From NCBI GenBank assembly GCA_017443345.1, contig JAFSNR010000191.1:1-52471 (forward strand): a stretch of DNA of 52,471 nt. The letters run 5' to 3'. The stretch comes from Prevotella sp. (GTDB lineage Bacteria; Bacteroidota; Bacteroidia; Bacteroidales; Bacteroidaceae). Shown here piece by piece: positions 45,769 to 52,471 of the stretch (its first letter is position 1; every line of letters starts with the position of its first letter). The notes beneath the pieces were generated by a model that saw only the letters and a program-made list of their open reading frames with translations, was not told the DNA's origin and searched no databases. Both the position numbers and the translations under genes were made by a program.

Positions 45769-48252
45769 ATGGAACAGTTCAGGGCGCTCATTTCGGCGCC
45801 CCGAACTGTTCAACAAGTGAAGGAGGCTCGCGAGGCTCTGGCTCGTGGCGACAAGAAGACCTACGATGCCAAGAAGAAGGGGCTGCCCCTGGCAATCTTT
45901 ATCGGCACCTTTGAGGAGTCGGTAAAGGTGTTTGAGGATAAAAAGACTGGCGAGAAGAGGGAAGTAAAAGGCTGCTGGCGACTGCAGAAGCATTGCAGGC
46001 TGAATGGGTTGTGCGTGATTGACTTTGACCATGTTGAGGGCGATGTCCGTAAGGTGTGGCAGGAGGCTTACGAGAAGCTTTCGGACGAGGACAAGGCGAG
46101 GATTCTCTTCGTGTTCGTAACGCCAAGTGGGCATGGATTGAAAGTGGTTTTCATAGCCGATGCTGCGGTAGGCAACCTGATAGACAATCAGATTGTCTTT
46201 TCGCGGAAGCTTGGGCTCAACCCTGATGAGGCCTGCAAGGATGCCAGTCGTGGGGCATTCCTGACTACGAGTGACGACATTATTTTTATTGACGAAGAAA
46301 GACTGATTAATTATGAAAGTGAAGAATTTGGTAGTAAGTATGATGCTGAGTATCATGCTGGTCATAGCCAGCCTACTATTGACGTTGCTAAGAGCAGTGC
46401 TGATGGTGCTGATATGGCCCATGTGGAAGGTGCTGCAGAAGACCGACATGCTGTATCAAGAAGTGATGGAGAGAACAAGTTGGTTGTTGATGCTCTGACG
46501 TATCACAACGTGCCGTACAGCAGGATTGTGGAGGCATGGGTTGGCGACAAGAAGATTGAGCAGGGCGACAGGCATAGGACAAGTCTGGTGCTGGCCGACC
46601 ACCTGCGATACATCACGGATAACGACCCAAGACTGATAGAGCAGATTCTGAGAGAGACTCCCTTTGTGAAGGAGATTATCGAGGAACGAGGCGAGGATGT
46701 GGCTCAGACCGTGAAGAGTGCCCGGGGGTATGAGTTTCTGAAAGGTATTCCCAAGCGGATGCAGCAGGCGCTGAAGGCTGCTGGAGCCCTGTCATCTCGA
46801 CCTTGTGGAGAGATCTCAAGAGATTCCTCGACTTCGCTCGGGATGACAAGTGGGGGAACGCTCGGAATGACAGGGGGCTCTGAGGACATCTACGCAGCGA
46901 TGCCACTGGATAAATGGGCTGAAGAGTTGCTGGAGATGGCGGAGTATTATCCCTGCTTGAAGGAGTTGTTCCTGAATGTGCATCCGCATAAGTTGCCAGC
47001 GGTGTGGTTCTCTTCGGCAGCGATGTTCGGCACGCTGATGACTCGTGCGTGGTATCATTTTTGGTACGAGCCGGAGATTATCAGGCGACTGAATTACAGC
47101 ATCTTTATCATCGGTGATCCCGGAGCAGGCAAGAACGTCATCGAGAAGTTCTACAAGAAGATTGCCGACCCGATGATCCAGGCCGACCAGTGCCTGATAG
47201 CCGCTGTGAACCGCTACAAGGAGGGCCGCACGGAGCGAACTACTTCGACAAAGGCTCAGAAAGCGGAGGCTCTGAAAAGGCCTGTCGTGGGTATCCGAGT
47301 GCACCCAGCTCGAACGGCTACCGGTGAGTTTATCCGCCACATGAATGCGGCTATCGAGACGGTTCAGGGGCAACCTCTGAATCTGCACATGTTCTCGTTC
47401 GATGCAGAGTTGGACAACGTTACCAAGCAGAATAAGGGTGGCGACTGGAAGGACCGCGAAATCCTTGAATTGAAGGCATTTCATAACGAGGAAGACGGTC
47501 AGATGTATGCCAATCAGGAATCGGTTACCGGTATGTTCAACGTGTTCTGGAATTTCATCTATACCGGCACGCCCTATGCCCTGCACCGTAAGGTGAATCA
47601 ACGGAATTTCGGTACTGGTATGTCGACCCGTCTGGCTGTGATTCCATTGCCCGATATGGGCATGGCAAAACGGCATCAGCAGGTGGATTCAAATAGTAAC
47701 GAGATGCTGAAGACATGGGCTTACAGACTGGATCGTGTTGAGGGTGAGATCCCTATCGAACCGCTGAACGACGAGACTTTCGAATGGCAGTCGAACCATC
47801 TCGAGATTGCTGAATTCAATGGCGACAAGGCAGACAGGACTCTGCTGAAGCGAATTCCGTATTACGGCATCGGCATCTCTCTTCCGTTTATCCTGATGCG
47901 TCATTGGGATGAGTGGCAGGAGTCTCGCAGTCTGACAATGGATGACAGAGATAAGCGTTTATGCCGTCTGGCTATGGAGATTCAGTACAAGTGCCAGCAG
48001 TTCTTCTTCGGCGAAATGGCATTCAATTATTTTGCCGACCAGAACAAGGAGTTCGTTGTCAGGAAACGCAGCACCCGCTACAGTGAGTGCTTCCGTAAGC
48101 TGCCCGATGAGTTCAAGACGCAACAGTTCATGGATTGCTTCGGATGTTCTCAACCTTCAGCTTCTAAGGCTATCACTCGCTTTCAAAATGACAAAATTGT
48201 CGAGATAGTGAAATATGGACTTTATCGTAAACTGGTGCAGGAACTACCATAG
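45769..48252 (+). CDS. BT4734/VirE N-terminal-type primase fused to helicase-like ATPase (DUF3987-like)
   Basis: 827 aa from ATG 45769 (MEQFRALISAP). The archaeo-eukaryotic primase (AEP) domain has the DxD pair D85/D87 (CVIDFDHV) and sxH H122 (TPSGHGLK); then a helical linker, and an ATPase with Walker A IIGDPGAGKN (about 448-456). BT4734-like AEP proteins belong to mobile or cryptic replicons of Bacteroidales and are thought to prime and unwind DNA. Residues about 341-369 are encoded by a REP-like element inserted in frame between the two domains. The ATG at 45721 is less likely because it overlaps the previous gene. The long minus-strand frame across it is a shadow. Confidence 0.85.
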   Translation: MEQFRALISAPRTVQQVKEAREALARGDKKTYDAKKKGLPLAIFIGTFEESVKVFEDKKTGEKREVKGCWRLQKHCRLNGLCVIDFDHVEGDVRKVWQEAYEKLSDEDKARILFVFVTPSGHGLKVVFIADAAVGNLIDNQIVFSRKLGLNPDEACKDASRGAFLTTSDDIIFIDEERLINYESEEFGSKYDAEYHAGHSQPTIDVAKSSADGADMAHVEGAAEDRHAVSRSDGENKLVVDALTYHNVPYSRIVEAWVGDKKIEQGDRHRTSLVLADHLRYITDNDPRLIEQILRETPFVKEIIEERGEDVAQTVKSARGYEFLKGIPKRMQQALKAAGALSSRPCGEISRDSSTSLGMTSGGTLGMTGGSEDIYAAMPLDKWAEELLEMAEYYPCLKELFLNVHPHKLPAVWFSSAAMFGTLMTRAWYHFWYEPEIIRRLNYSIFIIGDPGAGKNVIEKFYKKIADPMIQADQCLIAAVNRYKEGRTERTTSTKAQKAEALKRPVVGIRVHPARTATGEFIRHMNAAIETVQGQPLNLHMFSFDAELDNVTKQNKGGDWKDREILELKAFHNEEDGQMYANQESVTGMFNVFWNFIYTGTPYALHRKVNQRNFGTGMSTRLAVIPLPDMGMAKRHQQVDSNSNEMLKTWAYRLDRVEGEIPIEPLNDETFEWQSNHLEIAEFNGDKADRTLLKRIPYYGIGISLPFILMRHWDEWQESRSLTMDDRDKRLCRLAMEIQYKCQQFFFGEMAFNYFADQNKEFVVRKRSTRYSECFRKLPDEFKTQQFMDCFGCSQPSASKAITRFQNDKIVEIVKYGLYRKLVQELP
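46790..46872 (+). repeat. REP-like repeat inserted in frame in the primase gene
   Basis: 46790-46848 is a 59-bp unit ending in near-perfect 11-bp inverted arms (TGTCATCTCGA / TCGGGATGACA), with a partial second unit CTCGGAATGACA (46861-46872). Read backwards it spells VIPSEVEESLEISPQGRD, the known signature of a widespread intergenic repeat. Confidence 0.85.
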
Positions 48253-48299
48253 TTATTCACTTATTCAGTTATTCACTTTGGACATTAAGTTTTTTAAAT

Positions 48300-48803
48300 A
48301 TGGAACAGGTAAGTATCAATAAACAAGCGAAACTCTCTGAACACTTTGTGCTCGGGGAGTTGACGAAGACGAAGTACAAGACTGCGGATGGGAATATTCC
48401 GAGTCATGTGGTGATTGAGAATTTGAAGCGGATTTGTGAGAATTGGCTGGAGGATCTGAGGTACAGCTATAATACGCTGTATTGCTTAGAGCCTGGGGAG
48501 GATTATGAATCTTCCAAGAACGTTGAGCCTCTCGTTATAAACTCTGGGTATCGTTCGCCAGCGGTTAATAAATTAGCGGGCGGGGCTGCAAATAGCAATC
48601 ATTTGACAGGTTGTGCGGTGGATATCCGCTGCACGGGGAAGGAGCAGATGATACGCTATGCGTCGATACTGCTCGACATTGCCGATGGTACCAAGCAGGA
48701 ATTTGACGAGCTGCTATTAGAGCAGCATGGCAACGTCTGCTGGCTGCACTTCGCGGTAAGGCCGAAGGATAATCGGAGGAAAGTGGCGTTCCTGCAGACG
48801 TAG
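48300..48803 (+). CDS. M15-type peptidoglycan peptidase
   Basis: 167 aa. Zinc site SNHLTGCAVDI (H101, D108) and WLHFAV (H150) match the D-Ala-D-Ala/L,D-carboxypeptidase M15 group. N-terminal KLSEHFVLGELTKTKY is typical of the phage-like Peptidase_M15 family of Bacteroidales modules. No signal peptide is seen, so export would need a holin-like or other route. It is 47 bases after the primase; the gap holds TTATTCACT repeats. Confidence 0.85.
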   Translation: MEQVSINKQAKLSEHFVLGELTKTKYKTADGNIPSHVVIENLKRICENWLEDLRYSYNTLYCLEPGEDYESSKNVEPLVINSGYRSPAVNKLAGGAANSNHLTGCAVDIRCTGKEQMIRYASILLDIADGTKQEFDELLLEQHGNVCWLHFAVRPKDNRRKVAFLQT

Positions 48804-48852
48804 ACGGCAATACAATTGGCAAGACACAGCAAATCGCTGAATAAAATAAGAA

Positions 48853-48873
48853 AGCCGCTGAAACTCAGCGGCT
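48853..48873. terminator. Bidirectional hairpin between the peptidase and OmpH genes
   Basis: AGCCGCTGA, 3-base loop, TCAGCGGCT. The stem is perfect; T-rich flanks (CTCTTATTT and, on minus, TTTCTTATTTTATT) serve both converging genes. Confidence 0.82.
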
Positions 48874-48883
48874 CTCTTATTTA

Positions 48884-49498
48884 TTACTTCTTGTCTTCTT
48901 TCTTCTCGGGCTCGGCTTTCTTGGCAGCGGGCTTGTAGCGCTTGTTCAGACCGTTGATGACGTCCTGGGTGATGTCGAAACGCTGATCGGCCATCAGGAT
49001 ATTGTCGCCTGCCTTAGAGAGGATGAGGTCGTACTTCTTGTCGGCATTGTAGTCCTTCAGGAAGTTCTGCAGTGAGTCGCGGAGGGCCTCGTTGAACTTA
49101 GCGGTCTCGTTGGCGAGCTCACCCTCGAGACGAGCCTGCAGGTCCTGCAGGTCGCGCTGCTGGCGCTCGATGGCAGCCTGTACGCTGGCAGCCTGCTCAC
49201 GGCTCTGGAATCCGTTGTTGTTCAGCTTCTGCTGGAAGTTGTTCACAGCGGCCTGAAGGGCGTTACCCTTCTGAGTCAGTGTGTTGCGGGCGTTGATTGA
49301 CTTCTTCTGGAGTGACTCGCTGTAATCCTTGGCAAAGTTGAACTGAGTCATCAGTGAGTCGACCTCTACATACGCGATCTTCATACCTGCACCGCTGGTG
49401 TTGCCTGCTGCGGGCTGATTGTCCATCTTCGGACTTGCATTGTTGCACGATACCATCATGGCTGCGATGGCCAGTGCTGAGAAAATGTACTTTTTCAT
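48884..49498 (-). CDS. OmpH/Skp-like periplasmic lipoprotein
   Basis: 204 aa. Lipobox MMVSC (Cys about 18). Starts IAYVEVDSLMTQFN, the usual beginning of the OmpH family, followed by a long coiled coil (QREQAASVQAAIERQQRDLQ-like), then a beta part (YDLILSKAGDNILMADQRFD) and a Lys/Glu-rich tail. Skp-type chaperones hold outer-membrane proteins in the periplasm. Lipid anchoring is unusual compared with E. coli Skp. Confidence 0.85.
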   Translation of the reverse strand: MKKYIFSALAIAAMMVSCNNASPKMDNQPAAGNTSGAGMKIAYVEVDSLMTQFNFAKDYSESLQKKSINARNTLTQKGNALQAAVNNFQQKLNNNGFQSREQAASVQAAIERQQRDLQDLQARLEGELANETAKFNEALRDSLQNFLKDYNADKKYDLILSKAGDNILMADQRFDITQDVINGLNKRYKPAAKKAEPEKKEDKK

Positions 49499-49511
49499 TT
49501 CTGATTCTTAC

Positions 49512-49712
49512 TTATTTTAATTTTAATAATTTCTTCTCTCGCATCTCGCGGTCCTGATCCATCACGCAGTGGATGCCGCGCTCCTTCATCGCCTCAGAGT
49601 CGTGAATATGCTGCGACTTGAACTTGCCTTGCTTCACAAATAGTACCCTTACCAGAAAAAATACCATCGCTATAGCAATTATTAACGTGCTGAAGAGCAG
49701 AGTTTCAATCAT
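49512..49712 (-). CDS. Small membrane protein, conserved-looking
   Basis: 66 aa with one N-terminal membrane helix (about 4-26) and a charged cytoplasmic tail (QGKFKSQHIHDSEAMKERGI). I recall similar proteins in Bacteroidales but know no function. It shares the promoter region with pepD and is co-directional with ompH (14-base gap). Confidence 0.65.
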   Translation of the reverse strand: MIETLLFSTLIIAIAMVFFLVRVLFVKQGKFKSQHIHDSEAMKERGIHCVMDQDREMREKKLLKLK

Positions 49713-49718
49713 TTTTTG

Positions 49719-49750
49719 TACTTTTGCACTTGTAATTCGGGCACAAAGGT
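49719..49750. promoter_or_regulatory. Overlapping divergent promoters of pepD and the 66-aa gene
   Basis: Plus strand TACTTTTG (49719-49726) for pepD; minus strand TACCTTTG (49750-49743) for the small membrane gene. The start points would lie within a few bases of each other, so the two units may compete. -33 elements are not clear. Confidence 0.55.
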
Positions 49751-49790
49751 ACGAATAAATTTACGAATTCTATTAAAAAATACATTAATA

Positions 49791-51251
49791 ATGAATAAAA
49801 ACGATTTAAAACCTGCTATTGTCTTCGAAGAATTTGCGAAGATTAACGAAATTCCCCGTCCATCGAAGCGCGAGGAGAAGATGATTGACTACCTCAAGAA
49901 CTGGGGCGAGAGTCATGGACTCGACACGAAAGTCGACGAGACTGGCAACGTGATTATCCGCAAACCTGCCACCAAGGGCATGGAGAATCGCCAGACGGTA
50001 ATCCTGCAGAGTCACATGGATATGGTGTGTGACAAACTCGTCGATGTGGAGTTCGACTTCGACAAGGATTCCATCAAGACTTATGTCGACGGTGAGTGGC
50101 TGACAGCTGAGGGAACGACGCTGGGAGCCGATGACGGTATCGGCTGCGCCATCGAACTGGCTATCCTGGGTTCTGACGACGTGGAGCATGGTCCGATTGA
50201 GTGTGTCTTCACCCGCGACGAGGAGACTGGGCTCACGGGTGCCGAGGGTATGAAGGCTGGCTTTATGACAGGCGACTATCTCATCAACCTCGACTCGGAG
50301 GATGAGGGTGAGATCTTCGTCAGCTGTGCCGGTGGACGTAACACTATGGCGAAGTTTACCTTCAAGCGCGAGACGGCTCAGGCAGGCAGCTTCTTTATCA
50401 AGGGTGCCCTGAAGGGTCTCGTGGGTGGACACTCGGGCGACGACATCAACAAGAAACGTGCCAACGCCATCAAGATACTGGCCCGATTCCTCTTCCAGGA
50501 GATGAAGCGCTATGAGGGCATCCAGCTCTGCCAGTTCCACTCGGGTAAGCTGCACAATGCCATCCCTCGCGACGGCTACTTCGTGATCGGCGTACCCAAC
50601 GACCTGAAAGAGAACATCCGTGCCGACTGGAACATCTTCGCCTCGGAGGTAGAGGACGAGTTCCACGTAACTGATACCCAGATGGAGTTCGCGATGGAGT
50701 CGACGGAGGCTGAAACCATCATTGAGCCCGCTGTAGCCCAGCGTTTCGTATGGGCCCTGCAGGCAGTTGACAACGGCATCTATGCCATCTGCCAGGATCT
50801 GGCCCTGGGTGGTATGGTGGAGACCTCGAGCAACATCGCCAGCGTCCACACCTCGGAGACCACGATCGACATTCTCTCGTCGCAGCGTTCGAACGTGATG
50901 TCGAACCTCGATAATATGTGTGCCACGATTCAGGCCGTCTTCGAACTGGCTGGTGCCGAAGCCGTCAGCGGTGAGGGCTATCCTGCCTGGAAGATGCGTG
51001 CCAACTCGAAGCTGCAGGAGATTGTCGTTGCCTCGTACAAGAAGCTCTTCGGGCACGAGCCCGTGGTTCGCGGTATCCATGCAGGACTGGAGTGCGGTCT
51101 GTTCTCGGAGCGCTATCCCCAGCTCGACATGGTCAGCTTCGGACCCACCTTGCGGTTCGTTCACACGCCCGACGAGCGTCTGCATATCCCCACCGTACAG
51201 ATGGTATGGGATCACCTGCTCGATGTACTTAAAAACATCCCGCAGAAATGA
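49791..51251 (+). CDS. pepD: Cytosolic dipeptidase (aminoacyl-histidine dipeptidase), M20C
   Basis: 486 aa from ATG 49791 (MNKNDLKPAIVFEEFAKINE), the usual length. Metal ligands: SHMDMV, LGADDGIG, DEETGLTG, INLDSEDEGEIF; C-terminal HAGLECG and a late His. It cleaves dipeptides such as carnosine-like X-His with zinc. The upstream frame to 49716 would read through the promoter and is rejected. Confidence 0.94.
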   Translation: MNKNDLKPAIVFEEFAKINEIPRPSKREEKMIDYLKNWGESHGLDTKVDETGNVIIRKPATKGMENRQTVILQSHMDMVCDKLVDVEFDFDKDSIKTYVDGEWLTAEGTTLGADDGIGCAIELAILGSDDVEHGPIECVFTRDEETGLTGAEGMKAGFMTGDYLINLDSEDEGEIFVSCAGGRNTMAKFTFKRETAQAGSFFIKGALKGLVGGHSGDDINKKRANAIKILARFLFQEMKRYEGIQLCQFHSGKLHNAIPRDGYFVIGVPNDLKENIRADWNIFASEVEDEFHVTDTQMEFAMESTEAETIIEPAVAQRFVWALQAVDNGIYAICQDLALGGMVETSSNIASVHTSETTIDILSSQRSNVMSNLDNMCATIQAVFELAGAEAVSGEGYPAWKMRANSKLQEIVVASYKKLFGHEPVVRGIHAGLECGLFSERYPQLDMVSFGPTLRFVHTPDERLHIPTVQMVWDHLLDVLKNIPQK

Positions 51252-51607
51252 GACTCACGCGCGTATATATAATAATAGGTATAGCAACGCTGCTTCTCGC
51301 CTCGTGCGGGAAGCAGCATGATGCCGAGAAGACGGTAGAGGCTTTCGTCGACCAGTATGTGGAGGATGCTGCCTCGATGAAGGGCATCGACTTCGCCGAT
51401 ATCGGGACAACGCGTCATATTAGCGACTCTCTGATTCAGGTGATGCGTCATCGCGGTGCGCCACTCTTCAAAAAGGGAATTACCTATGGTCAGGTGCCCG
51501 AAGGTGAGCTTTACTATCTGAGAATGAGATTCATACACAAGGGCGACACCCTTCAGAATACGTTCTATCTCGATCAGGAACTGAAGGAGGTAGTGGCCTT
51601 TAAATAA
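51248..51607 (+). CDS. Small lipoprotein
   Basis: 119 aa. Lipobox LLLASC (Cys about 20). The mature part starts with a helix (AEKTVEAFVDQYVEDA) and ends in strands (GELYYLRMRFIHKGDTLQNT). Start overlaps the pepD stop (ATGA), so it is coupled. Function unknown. Confidence 0.7.
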   Translation: MRLTRVYIIIGIATLLLASCGKQHDAEKTVEAFVDQYVEDAASMKGIDFADIGTTRHISDSLIQVMRHRGAPLFKKGITYGQVPEGELYYLRMRFIHKGDTLQNTFYLDQELKEVVAFK

Positions 51608-51634
51608 CTTTTTTCAAAAAAAGTTGTCGAAAAA

Positions 51635-51666
51635 TTTGCAGGATTCGAAAAATAGTCGTACCTTTG
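51635..51666 (+). promoter_or_regulatory. Promoter of the tRNA operon
   Basis: TTTG (51635-51638), 20 bases, TACCTTTG (51659-51666). Full consensus, about 50 bases before tRNA-Ser. Confidence 0.85.
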
Positions 51667-51714
51667 CACCCGCATTTGAGGAGATAACCCCTCGGTTTTA
51701 AGCGCAAGGCATCT

Positions 51715-51801
51715 GGAAGGATGGGTGAGTGGCTGAAACCAGCAGTTTGCTAAACTGCCGTACGGGTTCCCGTACCGGGGGTTCGAATCCCCCTCCTTCC
51801 G
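51715..51801 (+). tRNA. tRNA-Ser (anticodon GCU)
   Basis: Acceptor GGAAGGA/TCCTTCC, anticodon loop TTGCTAA, long variable arm CGTACGGGTTCCCGTAC, T-loop GGTTCGAATCC. CCA is not encoded. Confidence 0.95.
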
Positions 51802-51912
51802 CACTGAGGGGATTTCTCTGAGAATCGTGTTCTTTGAAAAGGTTCGATTGACTTCCAGTCTATCTCCCTCGCGACTCGGCAATTCAAATAAGTTTGATTG
51901 CTCTCGCTGCTC

Positions 51913-51984
51913 GGTCGATTCATCTAATGGTTAGGATACAAGATTCTCAATCTTGGCATAGGGGTTCGATTCCCCTATCGACTA
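51913..51984 (+). tRNA. tRNA-Glu (anticodon CUC)
   Basis: Acceptor GGTCGAT/ATCGACT with one G-U pair, D-loop AATGGTTAGG, anticodon loop TTCTCAA, T-arm AGGGGTTCGATTCCCCT. CCA is not encoded. Co-transcribed with tRNA-Ser; the 111 bases between hold nothing else I recognise. Confidence 0.93.
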
Positions 51985-51990
51985 CAAAGG

Positions 51991-52019
51991 GCTTCAGAAG
52001 AAATTCTGAAGCTTTTTTT
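51991..52019 (+). terminator. Terminator of the tRNA operon
   Basis: GCTTCAGAA, loop GAAA, TTCTGAAGC, then seven T residues. Confidence 0.93.
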
Positions 52020-52079
52020 GTTATTATATCTCCGTCGGTTGGTGGTGAAAATGAAATCCCCGCTGGTTGGCGGGGATAT

Positions 52080-52112
52080 AAAAAAGTAACACCCCCTTGG
52101 AGGGAGTGTTAC
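52080..52112 (-). terminator. Terminator of the PFOR gene
   Basis: Minus strand stem GTAACACTCCC / GGGGGTGTTAC followed by TTTTTT, 14 bases after the stop. A second small hairpin ATCCCCG/CGGGGAT (52056-52077) follows. Confidence 0.85.
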
Positions 52113-52126
52113 CGGGTTAGATCTAT

Positions 52127-52471
52127 TTATTCGCCCCAGTTCTCCTGAGTCTTGCGAACGTAAGTCTTGTAGCGGAGCTGGGCCATCTTCTGGGCCTCGG
52201 CAAAGAGTTCCTCAGCCTCGTTAGGATAAGCCTTCTTGACAGAGAGGTAACGAACCTCACCGAGCAGGAAGTCGTGGAAGTTCTCCCAGTTAGGCTCCTT
52301 AGAGTCGAGTGAGAATGGGTTCTTGCCTTCCTCGGCGAGTGCTGGGTTGTAACGCCACAGGTGCCAGTAACCGCACTCAACAGCCTTCTTCTCCTCAGCC
52401 TGGCTCTTACCCATACCGCCCTTGGCCTTCAGACCGTGGTTGATACATGGAGCGTAAGCGATGATGATTGA
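52127..52471 (-). CDS. nifJ: Pyruvate:ferredoxin (flavodoxin) oxidoreductase, C-terminal part
   Basis: The last 114 residues are present; the gene extends beyond the right edge. IIIAYAPCINHGLKAKGGMG and ECGYWHLWRYNPALAEEGKN are the conserved end of the single-chain PFOR, including a cysteine of the C-terminal cluster region. It oxidises pyruvate to acetyl-CoA with reduction of ferredoxin, a central step in anaerobic metabolism and a sign of an anaerobe. The ATG at 52414 is internal. Confidence 0.92.
   Translation of the reverse strand, partial: SIIIAYAPCINHGLKAKGGMGKSQAEEKKAVECGYWHLWRYNPALAEEGKNPFSLDSKEPNWENFHDFLLGEVRYLSVKKAYPNEAEELFAEAQKMAQLRYKTYVRKTQENWGE

Noticed and set aside
46816-47676. 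Minus-strand frame of 286 codons ending CHPERSRGIS
   Set aside because: The end is the reverse reading of the REP-like repeat and the rest is antisense to the primase. Not a gene.
49716-49790. Upstream start for pepD
   Set aside because: The extra 25 residues include the promoter region and are not part of the M20C family; ATG 49791 is preferred.
49806-51215. Long minus-strand reading frame (469 codons) opposite pepD
   Set aside because: It is the antisense of a clear M20 peptidase, has no leader or motif, and arises from codon bias of the real gene. The same holds for the long frames opposite atpB (23528-24559), gyrA (34633-35820) and clpC (31159-32265).
51606-51625. AACTTTTTT/AAAAAAGTT hairpin as terminator of the pepD operon
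   Set aside because: The stem is almost all A-T and too weak to call; it may still contribute to ending transcription.

Overview
The window looks like a chromosomal segment of a Bacteroidales bacterium, most likely Prevotella-like (Prevotella/Segatella and relatives). The reasons are the repeated phylum-type promoter (TTTG, 19-20 bases, TAnnTTTG), A-rich leaders in place of Shine-Dalgarno sites, a type IX secretion plug-type protein (DUF5103), an atp operon that begins with atpD-atpC, a class 3 fructose bisphosphatase, a HU-HIG DNA-binding protein, a 'smalltalk' mini-protein and a BT4734/VirE-type primase. Family names come from reading the translations and from memory; no search was run.

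Layout. 1-815 (-) is the 5' part of an L-fucose isomerase-like gene, divergent from a propeller/AraC hybrid regulator (1002-3467). From 15457 down to 3474 runs one tightly packed leftward block: purU, hisH, hisA, hisF, hisIE, an ftsE-like ATPase, lysC, lysA, two glycosyltransferase-like genes, fbp and a DUF5103 gene. Rightward from 16047 come a solute-binding-domain histidine kinase, nhaD, pfkA and a P-loop/CYTH gene, then the whole F-type ATP synthase operon (21285-28589) and nadE. clpC (-) converges on nadE. gyrA and a TPR protein follow.

37276-48803 is an accessory island, with AT-rich lipoprotein genes, between housekeeping genes. It holds a smalltalk mini-gene and a HU-HIG gene (-); an origin-like intergenic region with a concentric double palindrome flanked by two sets of 22-bp direct repeats; three lipoprotein genes; gene remnants; a predicted structured RNA ahead of a conserved hypothetical gene; a HicAB toxin-antitoxin pair; and a four-gene cassette (KilAC-type antirepressor, two small proteins, primase-helicase) followed by an M15-type peptidase. 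No integrase or transposase is visible, so it looks like a resident or decayed replicon or phage-like module rather than an intact mobile element.

48884-52471 returns to core genes: an OmpH/Skp-like lipoprotein, a small membrane protein, pepD with a lipoprotein, tRNA-Ser(GCU), tRNA-Glu(CUC), and the 3' end of pyruvate:ferredoxin oxidoreductase (-).

Two themes cross the window. First, several families of short repeats sit immediately before start codons, always in the sense orientation (GTTTANR heptads and A-rich units). Second, repeats of this kind, plus a REP-like 'VIPSEVEES' element, have entered coding sequences in frame (hisIE linker, hisH, primase linker, 42975 gene). The most unusual features are the origin-like structure at 38244-38615 and the structured RNA at 42809-42905.
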